From the NCBI RefSeq assembly GCF_028640845.1, contig NC_080542.1:129044580-129108579 (forward strand): 64,000 nucleotides of DNA. The letters are read 5' to 3'. The position numbers and the translations under genes are program-made. The stretch is from Ahaetulla prasina (Eukaryota > Chordata > Lepidosauria > Squamata > Colubridae). Positions within the stretch are counted from its first letter, which is position 1; each line of letters begins with the position of its first letter. The notes under the pieces are model-generated. The model ran no database searches, was not told where the DNA came from, and was given only the letters and a program-made list of their open reading frames with translations. Shown here piece by piece: positions 1 to 50,252 of the stretch.

Positions 1-172
1 GATTCAAACATGAAGCTACCAGGAACCCATTATCATATTCCAGAATTGCAACCTACCTGGAGTGCCCAGAAGTACAAGATGTTCAGTGCTCAGAGACATG
101 GCCAAGGTAAGAAAGGCTGAAACCCACCACCACTGAACAAGACACATAAGTTGAAAGGGCAAGACTGGGCCA

Positions 173-236
173 AGAATAGAATAGAATAGAATAGAATAGA
201 ATAGAATAGAATAGAATAGAATAGAATAGAATAGAA
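173..236. repeat. (AATAG)n microsatellite
   Basis: About 12 near-perfect pentamer units directly joined to the CR1 fragment at 237. AATAG tracts seeded by the 3' end of Snake1 CR1-L3 LINEs are known from colubroid snakes. Confidence 0.9.
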
Positions 237-725
237 TTTTATTGTCCAAGTGTGATTGGACACACAAGGAATTTGTCTTGGTGCAGATGCTCTCAGTGTA
301 CATAAAAGAAAAGATACGTTCATCAAGGTACAACATTTACAACACAATTGATGATCAATATATCAATATAAATCATAAGGATTGCGAGCAACAAGTTATA
401 GTCATACAGTCATAAGTGGAAAGAGATTGGTGATGGGAACTATGAAACGATTAATAGTAGTGCAGATTCAGTAAATAGTCTGACAGTGTTGATGGAATTA
501 TTTGTTTAGCAGAGTGTTTAGCCTTTGGGAAAAAACTGTTCTTGTGTCTAGTTGTTCTGGTGTGCAGTGCTCTATAGCGTCGTTTTGAGGGTAGGAGTTG
601 AAACAGTTTATGTCCAGGATGCGAGGGGTCTGTAAATATTTTCACGGCCCTCTTCTTGATTCGTGCATATAGAAATATATGAAGACAGATTTTTTCAAAG
701 GTTTTATGGACTGATGACATGAGAG
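237..725 (-). mobile_element. Snake1-type CR1-L3 LINE 3' fragment
   Basis: Recognised from the tract ttttattgtccaagtgtgat onwards, a familiar snake repeat. With its pentamer tail at the low-coordinate end it reads on the minus strand. No coding capacity. Confidence 0.7.
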
Positions 726-839
726 TGACTCTTGGCAGACCACATGGATGGGCCCATGGCTGGATCAGTAATGGGCTCAGAGCTGCACTTCGACTCAGAC
801 ATCAGCAAGGTGGAGATGGGGTACTGGTATAGGCTGGTA

Positions 840-1486
840 TTATTTAAATTAACTAGCTGGACCTTTTCAGGTTGAAGATGGACTCAAAATCAACTCCCAA
901 ACCTATTGCCAGTTTTTAGAAGACACTTTCTTCAAGCAGTAGTACAGGAAAAAGTCTGCATCTTCCACGACCACCATAATTTTTATGCAGGACAATGCTC
1001 CATCATATGCATCAAAGTACTCCACTGTATAGCTAGCCAGTAAAGATCTTAAAGATGAAAGAATAGTGACATGTCCCTTTTCCTCAATTGACCTAAACTC
1101 TATTGAGAACTTGTGAACCCTTCTTAAATGGGAGATTTACAGTGAAGGAAAACAGTACACCTCTCTGAACAAGAGATTATGGTTGCTGCTGCACAAAAAG
1201 TTGATCATCAACAGATCAAGAAACTGACAGAGTCTGAATGGAAGGCTTATGATTGTTACTGAAAAGAAGGATGGATATATTGGTCACTGATTTTTGTGTG
1301 TGTGTAAAATGTCAGAAATGTTTATTTGTGCATTTTGAGTTGTTGCCAAAATCTCACTTTTACTTTCTTAAATGCTCAGGTTTGAGGTTTATTAACATTG
1401 TGAATTGACCAAGAGCACTGTAGTTGTTCAATAATTAAATTAATCCTCCAAAATACAACTTGCCTAATAGTTGTGCATAGAGTGTA
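840..1486 (+). pseudogene. Decayed Tc1/mariner DNA transposon
   Basis: Broken frames recall the C-terminal DDE domain of a Tc1-type transposase: a QDNAPSYASKYS block near 990-1020 and a SIDLNSIENLW-like block near 1090-1125, interrupted by stops. The end near 1450-1486 (cttgcctaatagttgtgcat) resembles a Tc1 terminal repeat. Not functional. Confidence 0.7.
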
Positions 1487-1703
1487 CATGCCTAAGCCTA
1501 GAATTTGGTTTCCCAGGTTTCAACCTAGTCCCTTTAATTATTACACTAAACTTCCTCTCTAAATTCTGTTACAATTCAAAGTATGATGCAGCAGTTAAAA
1601 AAGGTGTTAGGAATCAAGCAATAATTAGTTAAAGCTGCATTCAGCAACTGAAGAAAAGCACATGCAAAGAGAAAGAAATAGAAAAGAAAATACGAACGGA
1701 AAC

Positions 1704-39207
<37,504 letters not shown>

Positions 39208-39700
39208 GGCCGGGGCTCGCCTCTGGTGCGTCTGGCCCGGAGGACAAGCTGGCTGGCGGCGCGGGAAAGCTCCTTCCTGGCCCTTCCCAGCCGGGCCTGG
39301 TCTTCTCTCCGGGGCGGCGTCCGGTGGGTCCCTCACGCCTCCGCGCCTTCCCCCCGTGTGGCAGACCCGGGAAAGGAGACGGCCAGACCCGCCAACGCCG
39401 CTGCTCCCTCTTCGCCTCCGGAAGCGCATTCCTGGCTGCTGCCGTCAAGCGGGGCGGAGCGTGCAAGGCGCTGAACTGGGCCCTCGGGCACGTCGGAGCG
39501 CGGCGGGGTTTTTTTTCTCTCTCTGCCCAGCCCGAAGCTGGCGAGATCTTAGAGAGCGGGCGCGGTCGTTTCCCTCAAGATCCGCCCGAGGGAAGCGAGG
39601 CGCTTTGCCGCCTCATACCTCGTGCAGGATCCGACGTGCAGCTTTGTGGGCTTCTCTGTCCAGAAGCTTGGGGGTTTTGGGACGCAGGTTGCTGCTAGCA
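39208..39700 (-). promoter_or_regulatory. CpG-island promoter and 5' UTR of ITGB1
   Basis: A stretch much richer in G, C and CpG than anything else in the window, just upstream of the start codon. A GC box (ggggcggag) lies at 39451-39459. I see no TATA box, so dispersed initiation is likely. The transcription start cannot be fixed by eye. GC richness also continues downstream of exon 1 to about 38,800, with G-runs near 38,805-38,830. Confidence 0.7.
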
Positions 39701-40099
39701 TGTGGAGGGGATCGTCTTTGAAGTCTGGGATTAGATGAGCTCGAAGAGGGCTTCCTGATTAGGATCCGAACTTTTAAAAAAGAGCAAGCTCATCTTTCTT
39801 TTTCCTCTTTTCATTTTGAGCCGGAGAATTTGTCAAGAAAGAGGCTCGCCCTGATTCTCTAAGGCTGTGCTGCGCTAAACTGATTTGCTAAACCAGCATC
39901 GAGCATCCTGTTTGAGGGTACACTTGAGATTCTGAGTATCATAGATGGCTGGATTTGCATGGTGTGCCAAAGCACAAGCCAACCGTGTTATGATTTTGGG
40001 TGTTTTGCATGAACCATACACAGATATGTGTTATCAATAAAGGAGAATATTTGTAGCTCAGGATTGAAATAAGGGTAGATAGTGTCCCCCATTAGGGAC
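39701..40099. other. Flank upstream of the ITGB1 promoter, nothing recognised
   Basis: GC content falls off after about 39,700. No exon or repeat seen. Confidence 0.4.
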
Positions 40100-41930
40100 T
40101 TCTAGAACTCATCTTCGCAGCCAAGTTAAGGCACTTAACCAATCAGCCTAACATCAATACCTGGGAAGATACAGGAAAGAATAATAAACATTTGTGAACA
40201 CCTAGAAACAAAGTTATAACTAGCAGCCCCTATGGGTTTGTTAAAAACAGATCATGCCAAATCTTATTTCATTCCTCGACAAAGTAAATAAATTAGCAGA
40301 GCATCACAATGCTCTGGACATAGTATATTTAGACTTTGGTGAACAAGGCATTTGATAAAGTAGACCAAAACCTATTTCTTGGTAAACTAGAAAAATATGG
40401 GTAATCACCACCAGATGGATTTGTAACTAACTAACAAACACTACTTAACAACTAGTCCTTAATGATACTACATCTACATGGAGGGAAGTAAGCAATGGGG
40501 TACCACAAGCTTCCATCTTAGGCCCAGTACTCTTCATTATCTTCATAAATGATTTAGCTGAGGGAATAGAAGGGGAACTCATCAAATTTATAGATGACAC
40601 TAGGCTGGCAAGAATAGCCAACACTCTAGAAGAAAGCTCAGGATCCAAAAAGATCTTGACAAACTTGAACAATGGTCCCTATCCAGCTAAATGAAATTTA
40701 ATGTTTTACATTTGGCAGGAAAAATCAAAGGTGCAAGTACAGATTAGGTGAACTCAGAGGAACCTTAGAGTGCTAGTGGATGATCACTTAAACATGATTC
40801 AACAGTGTGTGGCAGCAGCCAAAAAACTGAATACAATCCTTGGTTGTATAAACAGGCATAGAATCAAAATCACATGAAATACTAGTGCCACTTTATAAAG
40901 CCTTAGTAAGGCCACACTTGGAAAACTGCATCTAGTTTTGATCACCACAAAAAAGACGTTGAGACTTTGGAAAAGTGCAAAGAAGAGCAACTAAGATGAT
41001 TAAAGGCCTGGAGACTAAAACATGAAGAATGATTGCAGGATTTGGATTTGGCTAGTCTAGAAAAAAGAAGGACCACAGGGAACATGATAGCAGTATTCCA
41101 GTATTTGATAGGCTGCCACAAAGAGGAGGGTGTGTGTATGTCAATTTATTTTCTAAAGCATCAGAAGGCAGGACAATGGATGAAAACTAATCCAGGAGAG
41201 AAGCAATCTGGAATTAAGGAGAAACTTCCTAACAGTGAGGACAATTAGCCAGTGGGACAGCTTACCTTCAGAAGTTGTGAGTGCTTCAAGATCCTCTAAA
41301 AGAATGCAAATGACCAGCGGTCTGCAAGGAATATAAATCCTTCCATTCCCCACTATGCTGTCAGAGCTAAAGAAGGTTCTTGGGTAAGAAGTGAAACATC
41401 TTCAAAAGAAAAAACAAGAAAGTCCAGTTGCCTCCTGAAAAAGCACTTTTGGGACAACCATGACCTGAATGACTGAGAATCTCTACCAACTTTTAGCTAT
41501 ACAATTTGGGATGAACACCCTTTGAACGGTGTAGGATTAGAAATGGATTTCCAGAGGAAAAAAAGGGCAGACTACAGGAACCAGGAGCATTACTCAGGTA
41601 ACCCTGAGGACACAGATATACCTGCAGGTGCTTCAACAACCGTCTAAAAGGATGCAAATGACCAGCTGTCTGCAAGGAATATAAATCCTTTCATTCCCCG
41701 CTATCTTGTCAGAGCTGAAAAAGCTTCTTGGATGAAAAGCGAAATGTCTTCAAAGAAAAACAGGAAAGTCCAGTTACATCCTGAAAGTGCACCTTTGGGA
41801 CATTCATCACTGGAGATTTTTAAGAGACTGGTCAGTCATTTGTCTGATATGGCATAGGATCTCTTGCTTGAGCAGGGTGCTGGACTAGAAGATCTCCAAG
41901 GTCCCTTCCAGGTCTATTCTAATTCTGATT
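40100..41930 (+). pseudogene. CR1 LINE, RT region to 3' end, split by Penelope-like sequence
   Basis: Plus-strand frames give SILGPVLFIIFINDLAEGIE with IDDT in place of ADDT (about 40505-40600), then KRRTTGNMIAVFQYL and GCHKEEGV (about 41060-41130), and the tail ggactagaagatctccaagg at 41883. Stops are frequent. Interrupted at about 41285-41808. Confidence 0.85.
41285..41808 (+). mobile_element. Second Penelope-like family, terminal repeats with decayed hammerhead-like motifs
   Basis: Two direct copies (about 41285-41510, 41645-41808) share atgcaaatgaccagc, gcaaggaatataaatcctt, gaaagtccagtt and tttgggacaa. In the second, ctgaaaaagcttcttggatg is followed by aaaagcgaaatgtcttc: CTGANGA, a stem II (AGCTT/AAGC) and GAAA.GTC of a hammerhead, with substitutions. 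Family assignment is inferred from this terminal-repeat layout. Confidence 0.5.
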
Positions 41931-42073
41931 TCCTGTATACCACAGACTAGTAGACAATTGAAGGAAAGGAATTGGACTCCTGTCCCACCCAGGATGACAA
42001 CAGCTATTAATCACTCTCCCCAACATGATGGGAAATTTGGTGGTTCCCTAGAAGGATGAGCTTAGTGATTAAG

Positions 42074-42613
42074 TGTTCTGACCCAGGCCCAAGTAGGTAG
42101 TAAGAAACTCAGTCAGTGAAAAAACAAACAAATGTTATTCGACAGCTGAGAATTATTTCATTCCCAGCGTAGTTCAACTACATTAAGGCAGATACCTCCC
42201 AACACAAATTCCTCAGTCTTATCACAAAACATTGGTTCAATTAGGCAAACTGCCAAAGGCCTTCCTTGGGAAACATTCAGAAGTCATTGATACAAAAATA
42301 AATGCAAGAAGATGAAGCTACCAACGTTGTTCTTCCGGCAAAGCCCAAACGCTGTTGCTGGTCTGTTGTAAGCCTTATGGGAGGGGCCAATCATCCCTTG
42401 GCCCTACTCCTGAATCGTCCTCTCTGCTTGAGCTGCTCTTGCCTTCTGGCAGCTCTTCTCATGCGTGAATTAGGCTCCTCCTGTTCCTCTGCCTCACTAC
42501 TATCAGTCTCTGGAGGCTCTGGAGGCCACACCTCACTCCCCGATGGCCCCATCTCAGCCTCATTGCTGTCCGACTTCGTTGTCAGCTCCGCAGGCTGCTG
42601 ACGGATCACAACA
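42074..42613 (-). mobile_element. Solo LTR with 5-bp target duplication
   Basis: 540 bp, TGTTCTGACC … GATCACAACA, so it starts TG and ends CA, flanked by ttaag at 42069-42073 and 42614-42618. A 72-residue acidic frame (minus, 42391-42609) lies inside and is probably leader sequence. No internal retroelement region is present. Gypsy-like or other class cannot be told from the LTR alone; orientation is a judgement. Confidence 0.85.
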
Positions 42614-43129
42614 TTAAGAAGGAGCAGGAGCTGAGGATAGGCTTGGGGTGAAGCAGAAGAAAGTCCTCATGATGCTCCTCAAAATCCCTCCTTACTGAAC
42701 ATGGATAGTAAATTATTCAGAAAGTCTGCTAAATCTGGCTTTAGAAATAATCTTGCTGGCAAGTCATGGGCACGGATGAAGCTGGAGTTGGGTTCCATTT
42801 GATAAGTCCAATGACCACCAGCCCAGAGAATTTCTGTCCCAAGTGATTTTGGCAAGGGTCTCAGAGCTGGACAAAAAAATAAATAAATCCTGGGTAGTTC
42901 TTGGTTTTTGAAGGCCAGATATGATAGCAATATTGCAACTCTTCAGTGCATTTTAACCTTTTAAAAAAATATTCTTGAATAATGTTGCTCAATCTGACTT
43001 CAACTTCCAGAATTTGTACAATGTTCCAAAAGTTATTTTAGGTGGCACATACAGTTTAAAAAGTAGATCAGTTTTAATAAAAAGGAAAATGCCAAGCCCA
43101 ATCCAACTCGTAAAGAATGCCCTCAATAG

Positions 43130-43352
43130 CAATAGCACTTATATACTGCTTCACAGTGCTTTACAGCCCTCTCTAAGCTGTTTACAGAGACAGCTTTATT
43201 GACCCCAACAATCTGGGTCCTCATTTTACCCACCTGGGAAGGCTAACTAAACTTTGAGCCTGGTGAGATTTGAACTGCCAAATTGCAGGCAACTGGCAGT
43301 CAACAGAATTAGCCTGCAGTACTGCATTTTAACCACTGTACCACCATGGCTC
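43130..43352 (-). mobile_element. Squamate tRNA-derived SINE (type 2)
   Basis: aatagcaatagcacttatat tail at the left, ttttaaccactgtaccacca at the right. Confidence 0.85.
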
Positions 43353-43364
43353 AATCTATATCAA

Positions 43365-43478
43365 TATTTCTCAGTCTTGGCAGTTTGAAGATGTAGACTT
43401 TGACTCCCAGAATTCTCTGCTTAGAATGCTGGCTGAAGAATTTTGTAAGTTGAAATCTGTATCTATCAAAGATTATTG
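43365..43478. mobile_element. Diverged hAT MITE, family A
   Basis: ttctcagtcttggcagtttg … gactcccagaattctctgct then an inverted second half (gctgaagaattttgtaagtt). Confidence 0.6.
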
Positions 43479-43684
43479 AAGTCCTGATCTATATTAGCCA
43501 ATAGAGCTCACCTAACTACCAAGATCAATCAGGGATTGAGGAACAGGCAGGTTTTTAATGGTTTATGAAAGTTTAACTGGATTGGGTCTATCCTAATCTC
43601 TGGAGGAATGATGTTTGATATGGCAGGCACTGATACAGAGAAGATACTATGGCAATGAAAATGCTATGTTTTTATCCAGGCATT

Positions 43685-44395
43685 ACAGGTAATCTTGGAT
43701 ATATAACCATAATTGAGGCCAAAATTTCTATTGCTAAGTCAGACAGTTGTTAAGTGAATTTTGCTCCATTTTACAACTTTTTGTGCCATATTTCTTGAGC
43801 AAATCACTACACTTGTTAAGTTAGTAATACAGTTATTAATTGAATCTGGCTAGCTTTTTTGGCACTCAAAGGGCCTGGAGATATTTGTGAACCATGGAAG
43901 CATGATGTGACTGAAGTTTTTGTCTTTTCCAAATTTTGTTTCATTATTCTGGTTTTTCTTTTTTTTACCATGATGTATTTCAAACTTTCTTTGCAACTAA
44001 GCAGCTGTAAGAAATTAAGCAGCTGTAAGCAAGCAAGCAGACAAATTCATTTAAACTATAATGGCTGGGAACTAATCTCAGATACCATATGCAATGTAAG
44101 GATAGAATACAAGTCGCCTCAATTTACAACTTGAATTGGGAGAGATACATCTATTGCTAAGTTATACCATTGTTAATGTCATATGACCGCACAATTTTAT
44201 AATATTTTTTGCCATGGTCATTAAGTGAATTTGGCTTCCCTCATTGACTTTGTTTGTGGGAGGATTCAGATGGTTGGTTGCCAAGCACCAAAATGGCAGT
44301 TAGATGATGGTGAAGATGATTCAATAGTTGTAACTGTGAGGATTGGTTGTAAGTCACTTTTTCCAGTGTTGTAACTTCCAATTTTGAGATTGGGT
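43685..44395 (-). mobile_element. Two diverged MITE family B copies
   Basis: 43685-43860 has aattgaggccaaaatttcta and tgctaagtcagacagttgtt; 44100-44395 has cattaagtgaatttggcttc and gtaagtcactttttccagtg. Between them, 43861-44100 is unrecognised. Confidence 0.55.
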
Positions 44396-45239
44396 GATAG
44401 GATTATACCCTGGATATTGTGAGGAGCCATATCCAGAATAATGTATATTTATTTGTAAGAAAATGTATTCATATATTGATAGACCAATCAATATGCAAAT
44501 TTAACTATCATTTAAATTTGGGAAAAGATACATTTTGGCAATTATGATAATTTTTAAACATTACCGCTATCTTGGACAGAGTTAAACCAATTTCACAATG
44601 TGCTGAACTCATGATTTTGTATAACTTCTACTTCTCCTTTCCATGGAAGCAATTCACAGAAAGTCAGGTCAACAGTTTGATGTGTCTGTAAAGTAAGGCA
44701 ATTAACCAGAGAGGTATTGCTTTAGAAATAAATGAAGAATGAGAAGTTAGTTGTTGCAATTAAAAGGACAGGTAATGTGTTTCATTGTGTTTTGATGAAG
44801 AGAATTATTTTCTCAAAAGTATTTTGGTGGTGTTAGTCCCCAGAGTTTCTTTTAAATGTTAAATATAAAAGGTTTGGGATTTTACAGTTGAAGAAAGGCA
44901 GACTACTAACATTAATATTATGGCATGATGGTAAAAGAATTTGGGTGCAAACTAAACAAAAATTTCCACCAGTTTTAGGTATGGAGAGGTCCAATTTAAA
45001 AGCTAAAGTCTTCATATCTTCATGCTACTGGGATTGAGAAACACTGATATAGATGAATAGCATTGTTTATGAGTTGGAATGTGTTTTTGGCTTTTGGTAT
45101 TTGTTTTTTATTCAAACTATTTTTTGTTTTTATTCTTTCTATCACCTAGAATGACTTGAAAAAATAAATGAACGACTACATTTTACTCTTGTACCAGACT
45201 TTAATGATAACTTTAATGATAATATTTTGAGTCATATTA
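44396..45239. other. Upstream flank, nothing recognised
   Basis: No repeat family or exon identified. Confidence 0.4.
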
Positions 45240-45625
45240 TCACAATAGTGGCATGCCAGACTCAACATAGTCACTCCCATAATCATCTCGTGGAGGAATT
45301 ACTTGAACAAGCTCTACGTGGCATTCCCCTTGAAGGCCATTTGGAAGTCACATCTGGTCCATGCAAAAGCTGAACAGGTTACCTGTTGGCTTCTGGGTGC
45401 AATTCAAGACTCCTCTAAAGTTCTTCTTGTCATTGGGACTACCTGACGTATCATCCATCAGTTGAAAGCTGCAGACATGTGATCATGGGACACTGCAAAC
45501 ATATAAAGATGAGCCGGTTGCCAAGTGCACAAAATGTGATCATACATGAAACCACCAGAGCTTCCAAATCAAGTTGTAAATACCTTTTGGTACTGTAACT
45601 TTGGTTGATAAGCGAGGACTACATG
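45240..45625 (+). mobile_element. Old L2 fragment followed by a MITE family B end
   Basis: ctacgtggcattccccttga and ctgttggcttctgggtgcaattc match the L2 segment after the RT (…GLPLKAI, …WLPVRFRIQF). gcgaggactacatgc at 45611 looks like a MITE end. Confidence 0.5.
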
Positions 45626-46407
45626 CCCCTGTTATTTTTTTTCATCTATCAGGATTCATAAAGCCTTTAATAGTGAACTCTAATCTAAATCTGCATCTTA
45701 AATTAAGTTGACTTATCAAACAAATTTATTATGTTTATACGAGACTATTCATTTTCGATACTATACCCCACATAACATTCAAAACCTATGTCTCTTCCCC
45801 CCACCACACATCTCTCTGAAGAAAACAAAGGTGACATATGTTGAATGAGTTCTTATTTCCAATCACTAGATTATAGCCGTTAAAAATAGAGGGTGACTCA
45901 CTGCATCTCATCTTACAGTAAGCTTGTGAAACCAAGCTAAAAATGTATGCAAAGGAAATTTTTGTTTAACCCTAGCACAAGTCAGAAAAAATATTCTAAA
46001 AATAAAAAATTGTTTTAATGATGGTTTTGTAAACCTGAAGAAAAAAATTCATTGAGATAGCTAGAAGTTTTTCTTGAGTGCTCTTGACATTTTCTGGTGT
46101 GCTCTTGACATTGCGGTTTTTTATAGGCAGCTTTTCCCTAAATGTTCCTATTACCTTCATTAGAGACTGTGTGAAGTCTGTGTAAAAACTGTGTAAAAAT
46201 GTCTTATTTTCCCATATCAATTGATTTGTGATCATGCTATTGCATACAGAGAAGTTATGAATATGAACTCTGAATATGAATAAATAAGTAGCTAAAGGTT
46301 AAGGACAGAAACATACTTTGAAGTTATGTATATTATATAGCTATATTAATAAACAGTTTATGGTTTGTTATACTTATAGTTATATAGCCGTTGCACGCAT
46401 ATACCTT

Positions 46408-46995
46408 GTTTCCCTGAAAATAAGACCTATCGCAAAAATAAGCCCTAGTATGTTTTATGTGTGCACCTAATATAAGCTCTACTCCCCAAAATAAGCCCTA
46501 CTTAAGATCCTGCACAGCTGTCTATCCACCCATTCCATCTTGTTAGTTATGGTGCCACACCCATGAGATGAGATGGAGGAGCTATCCCATGTGTCCCTTA
46601 CTGGTTTACCTTAGGGCCCCTGCAGCCAGGCTATCCATGAGGCTACCTGGTGGCACTACCAGTAACCATGTACAGCAGGAGCCGACCTGGCTGCTGGCCG
46701 GCTTCTTTTCATGGGCACAATGGAGCCAGAGGTTGAGCAGTGCGGTGGTGCCACAGCTGTGAGGTGAGGAAGGTGAGGTGGCTGCGGGAGCCCTGAAGTA
46801 AGCCCCTGCGGGGCACATGGGACAGCTCCACCCCCACCCACCCCGCCTTGTGGTGGCAGCACTAGTGCATGTGTGGTCTCCTGCATGGATGCGAGCAAGC
46901 AGAAGAAGTGGGTCTCCCATACATAGAAAAAAATAAAACATGAACATAAGCCCTAGTGCTTATTTTGGATCCCAAAAGAAAATAAGATCTGGGTA
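46408..46995. mobile_element. MITE family C, long copy
   Basis: ttgtttccctgaaaataaga at the left and cccaaaagaaaataagatct at the right, with aaaataagccctagtatg and cataagccctagtgcttatt inside. The middle (46560-46900) is GC-rich and unrelated to the 21848 copy. Confidence 0.65.
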
Positions 46996-48319
46996 GTATA
47001 AGCATTTTATGTTAGACAACACTGTTGTGATTTAAAATACATTTATTTGAACTAAAGATCATGTGAGATACTTCAATGGAATCCCTTCTGAAGAAAGAAG
47101 CAAAAATAATTGTACAACTTTCCAATGTTCCAAAACTCTTATCACTTATTTATTTCTGGATTTTTAAATTCATTTCAGGCTGGATCTAGCACATAACTTA
47201 GAACTCTTACTACTGTTGGTTGATGTGATTAAAAACATTCTTCAAACCTTTCCATCTCTCCAAGCCCATGCAGCTATACCCATGCTGAGATACCCAGCAG
47301 GGAAGGCGGGATTAATTTCAGAACAGTTTGACAGGTTTATCCATTCATCAAAACTCTTAGCTGAGGAAGTTCAATAGAAGCAGAAAGGGGAACTTGCCAT
47401 GCAGCGAAAATGAAGACACTGCCCTCCGGCTGCCAATAAGAGACAAACTGGCAAGAAGTACAACAAAATCTATATAACTGAGTTCTTTGCTGTCTCAGAG
47501 AATAACACTTTGAATTAGTCTTCAGGGTTTGTGCATTTGGTGATAAATCATAAGTAAACTTTTGATAAGGAAATATTATGCTTTATGCTTAATGTTATAC
47601 TAAATATGGTATTCTGTGTATGTTAAGTACAAGTATTAAAATACTTTTTAACTGTCTTAGACAATTGTAGGCTATTTAGGTGCTTCAGGAAGTAATGGAT
47701 ATTATTTCTAAAAAAAGGAGTAAACCAAATCTGAATGTTATTTTGCAGTAGGTGACCCATCTACTTTATCAAGGAGAATGTCTAAAACACCTCTGTTGCT
47801 CTTTTTTTTTAAAATTCAACATTATGTATAAACATTCTAACTACTGTATGTGAGCCAAAACTGCATGCAGGACTAAAGAGTGTGCCTGCTAACATTCCTT
47901 ATTCAGACTTATTATGATCTGAATGCATGCTTCCCTTCTTGACATAGTTCTCTGGAAGCCAGCTAAACTTTAAAAGATTTTTTTCCAGAAGATTTTCAGT
48001 GAGGTTTCTCATTCTGGTGAGCAGTTTGCATTTAGATCTTCACAACATATTTAGAAAATATTTATTTGTAAGGGCTACGCCAGCCTTGAAATTTAGACTG
48101 ATTATGTTAAAATCATTCTTAATCTCTAAGGACACCTGTTCTAGCAACATCCTTCTGAAAGGACAACCCTGGAATCTTAAGATGTTTTTCAAAGGATACA
48201 ATAAACACACTGAGTCTGTGACAACAAACACATAGGCATCGATGTGTGAGACTGCTAGTTATTGAATGGGCTTATTTGTATATTCAGAAGTAAGACCTGT
48301 TGAGTCCAATGAGGGTTTG
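46996..48319. other. Upstream flank, nothing recognised
   Basis: No named repeat. No host exon. Confidence 0.4.
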
Positions 48320-48960
48320 CTACCAGAGGTGGGCTTCAGATATTTTAGCAAGGAGTTTTCTGCCTGGTTGCTGGGTGGGCGTGGCCCAGGGGTGAAATCC
48401 AGAAGGTTCTGACAGGTTCTGGAGAACCGGTAGTGGAAATTTTGAGCAGTTCGGAGAACCAGTAGTGGAAATTTTGAGTAGTTTGGAGAACTGACAAATA
48501 CCACCTCTGGCTGGCCCCAGAGTGGGGTGGGAATGGAGATTTTGCAGTATCCTTCCCTTGCCACATCCACCGAGCCATGCCCATAGAACTGGTAGTAAAA
48601 AAATTTGGATTTCCCCGCTGGCGTGGCCTAGTCGGCCTCCTGCACCAGGCGGGGGTTGTGTGTTTTTGCCCTCCCTGGGCTCTGTAGGCTTTCCTTGAGC
48701 TTGTGGGAGGGTGGAAATCGCCTCCCCAAGCTCCAGAGCCTGTTTCTGGCTTTCTTGAACTTCCTGTAGGCCTGTTTTTCGCCCTCCCCAAGCCTCTGTT
48801 TGCACCCTGCACTTACCTGCATCCAAAACGTGGGGACTCCTGAGAGGGGCGGGGTGGGGTGGGTGGGGCCAGCCAGGAGTGGGATTTGGGGGTTCTCCAA
48901 ACTCCACAGAATCTTAACTAGAGGTTCTCTCAAATCCCTGTGAATCCCCAGCAGCCCACC
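48320..48960. mobile_element. hAT-like non-autonomous elements, nested
   Basis: cagaggtgggcttcagat and tctggagaaccggtagtgga (twice, as gagcagttcggagaaccagt) then agaactggtagtaaaaaaat match a common snake MITE. A GC-rich filler (48615-48900) carries long frames on the minus strand that look like chance. Confidence 0.6.
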
Positions 48961-49714
48961 CGTTTGCTACCAAGGATGCAACAAAATTGTCATCTAAATC
49001 CTGTAGTGCCTATTGGTAATGAGATAAACTGAACAATTTGAAATGTAAGTCCTATCTCTCACTAGGCTTCTTGATATTCTCATTGCTGTTTATAATAATT
49101 GAATTTGTTCATCTAAGCACACATCTAGTTGGAATATTCCATGATTTCTATTTTTATGTTGCAGTGCTCAGTGATGGATGGTTTGTTTTAATCTACGATC
49201 ATTGACTCATTGTAACTGCAGATATAATGTCCCTAGTTCTGCAGCATCTATGTAAGATCATCGGCCGCTTTTAGAAGAAGGTCCATTTTGCAGTCTTAAA
49301 ATGGTAGCATTTCATCCTGTACTCATAGCTGTAAACTAACAGGACTCTCCCTGCATTTGTTGTAAAAGAAATGAGTTACTATAAACAATAATTTGCTTAT
49401 ACAAGAGTCTTCCTTTTTGGGATGTTTTAATAAAAAGAAAGACGTCCTGTTTTATGATAAATATAGAAACGATTGAAGCTTCAGTGTTGCCAGAAGCAAT
49501 ATAGACTTCAAAGTGAAAGCAAGTTATCATGGAATTGATTAAAATAAAATATGCTTGTTAAAAGAAGTGGCTTACTTTGCCAGGTTTGATAAGTTACTAA
49601 AAGAAGAACCAATCCCAATTTCAAGAAACAGAAGATTTTCAGAGGTCTGCCACGTGAGATCAATCTCTCTTATTCTAAGAAGCAAGAGAAAAACAAAACC
49701 TAGTTTTAATAGTT
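48961..49714. other. Upstream flank, nothing recognised
   Basis: No repeat or exon identified. Confidence 0.4.
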
Positions 49715-50252
49715 TCTAGTACCGCTTTACAAAGCATTAGTAAAACCACACTTGGAATACTGCACCCAGTTCTGGTCACCACAACATAACAAAGGTACTG
49801 AGACTCTGGAAAGAACGCAGAGAAGAGCAACAAGAATGATTAGGGAACTGGAGGCCTTATGGAGGTCATATGAAGAATGGCTACAGGAATTGAATATGTC
49901 TAGTCTAATGAAAAGAAGGACTAGGAGGAGACATGGTAGCAGTGTTCCAATATTTGAGGGGCTCCTACAAAGATAAAGGGGTCAAACTATTTTCCAAAGC
50001 ACCAAAAGGCAAGACAAGAAATGATGGAAACTAAGCAAGAAGAGAAGCAATCTAGGTAGCTAAGGAGAAAATTCCTAATTATGAGATCAGTCAACTAATG
50101 GAATAGCTTGCCTTCAAAAGTTGTGGGTACTCCATCACTGAAGGCTTTTAAAAAGAGATTGGACAACCACTTGTCAGAGAATGGTCTCCTGCCTGAGCAG
50201 AGCATTGGACGAGAAGACCTCCAAGGTCCCTTCCAACTCTGTTATTCTATGT
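49715..50252 (+). pseudogene. CR1 LINE 3' end
   Basis: Frames read KPHLEYCTQFWSPQHN, ETLERTQRRATRMIRELEAL, then KRRTRRRHGSSVPIFEG, to the 3' end ccttccaactctgttattct. Cut exactly at its 3' end by the next element. Confidence 0.88.

Noticed and set aside
1..1697. Search for the beta-1A last exon (NPIY…NPKYEGK tail)
   Set aside because: No matching sequence on the minus strand; it is presumably beyond the left edge.
42391..42609. 72-residue acidic frame as a host gene
   Set aside because: Lies wholly inside the solo LTR and has no splice or family support.
46568..46947. Overlapping frames in a GC-rich block
   Set aside because: Inside MITE family C; no coding signature.
48320..48933. Proline-rich minus-strand frames of 100-195 codons
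   Set aside because: They overlap in different phases within GC-rich repeat filler and resemble no protein.
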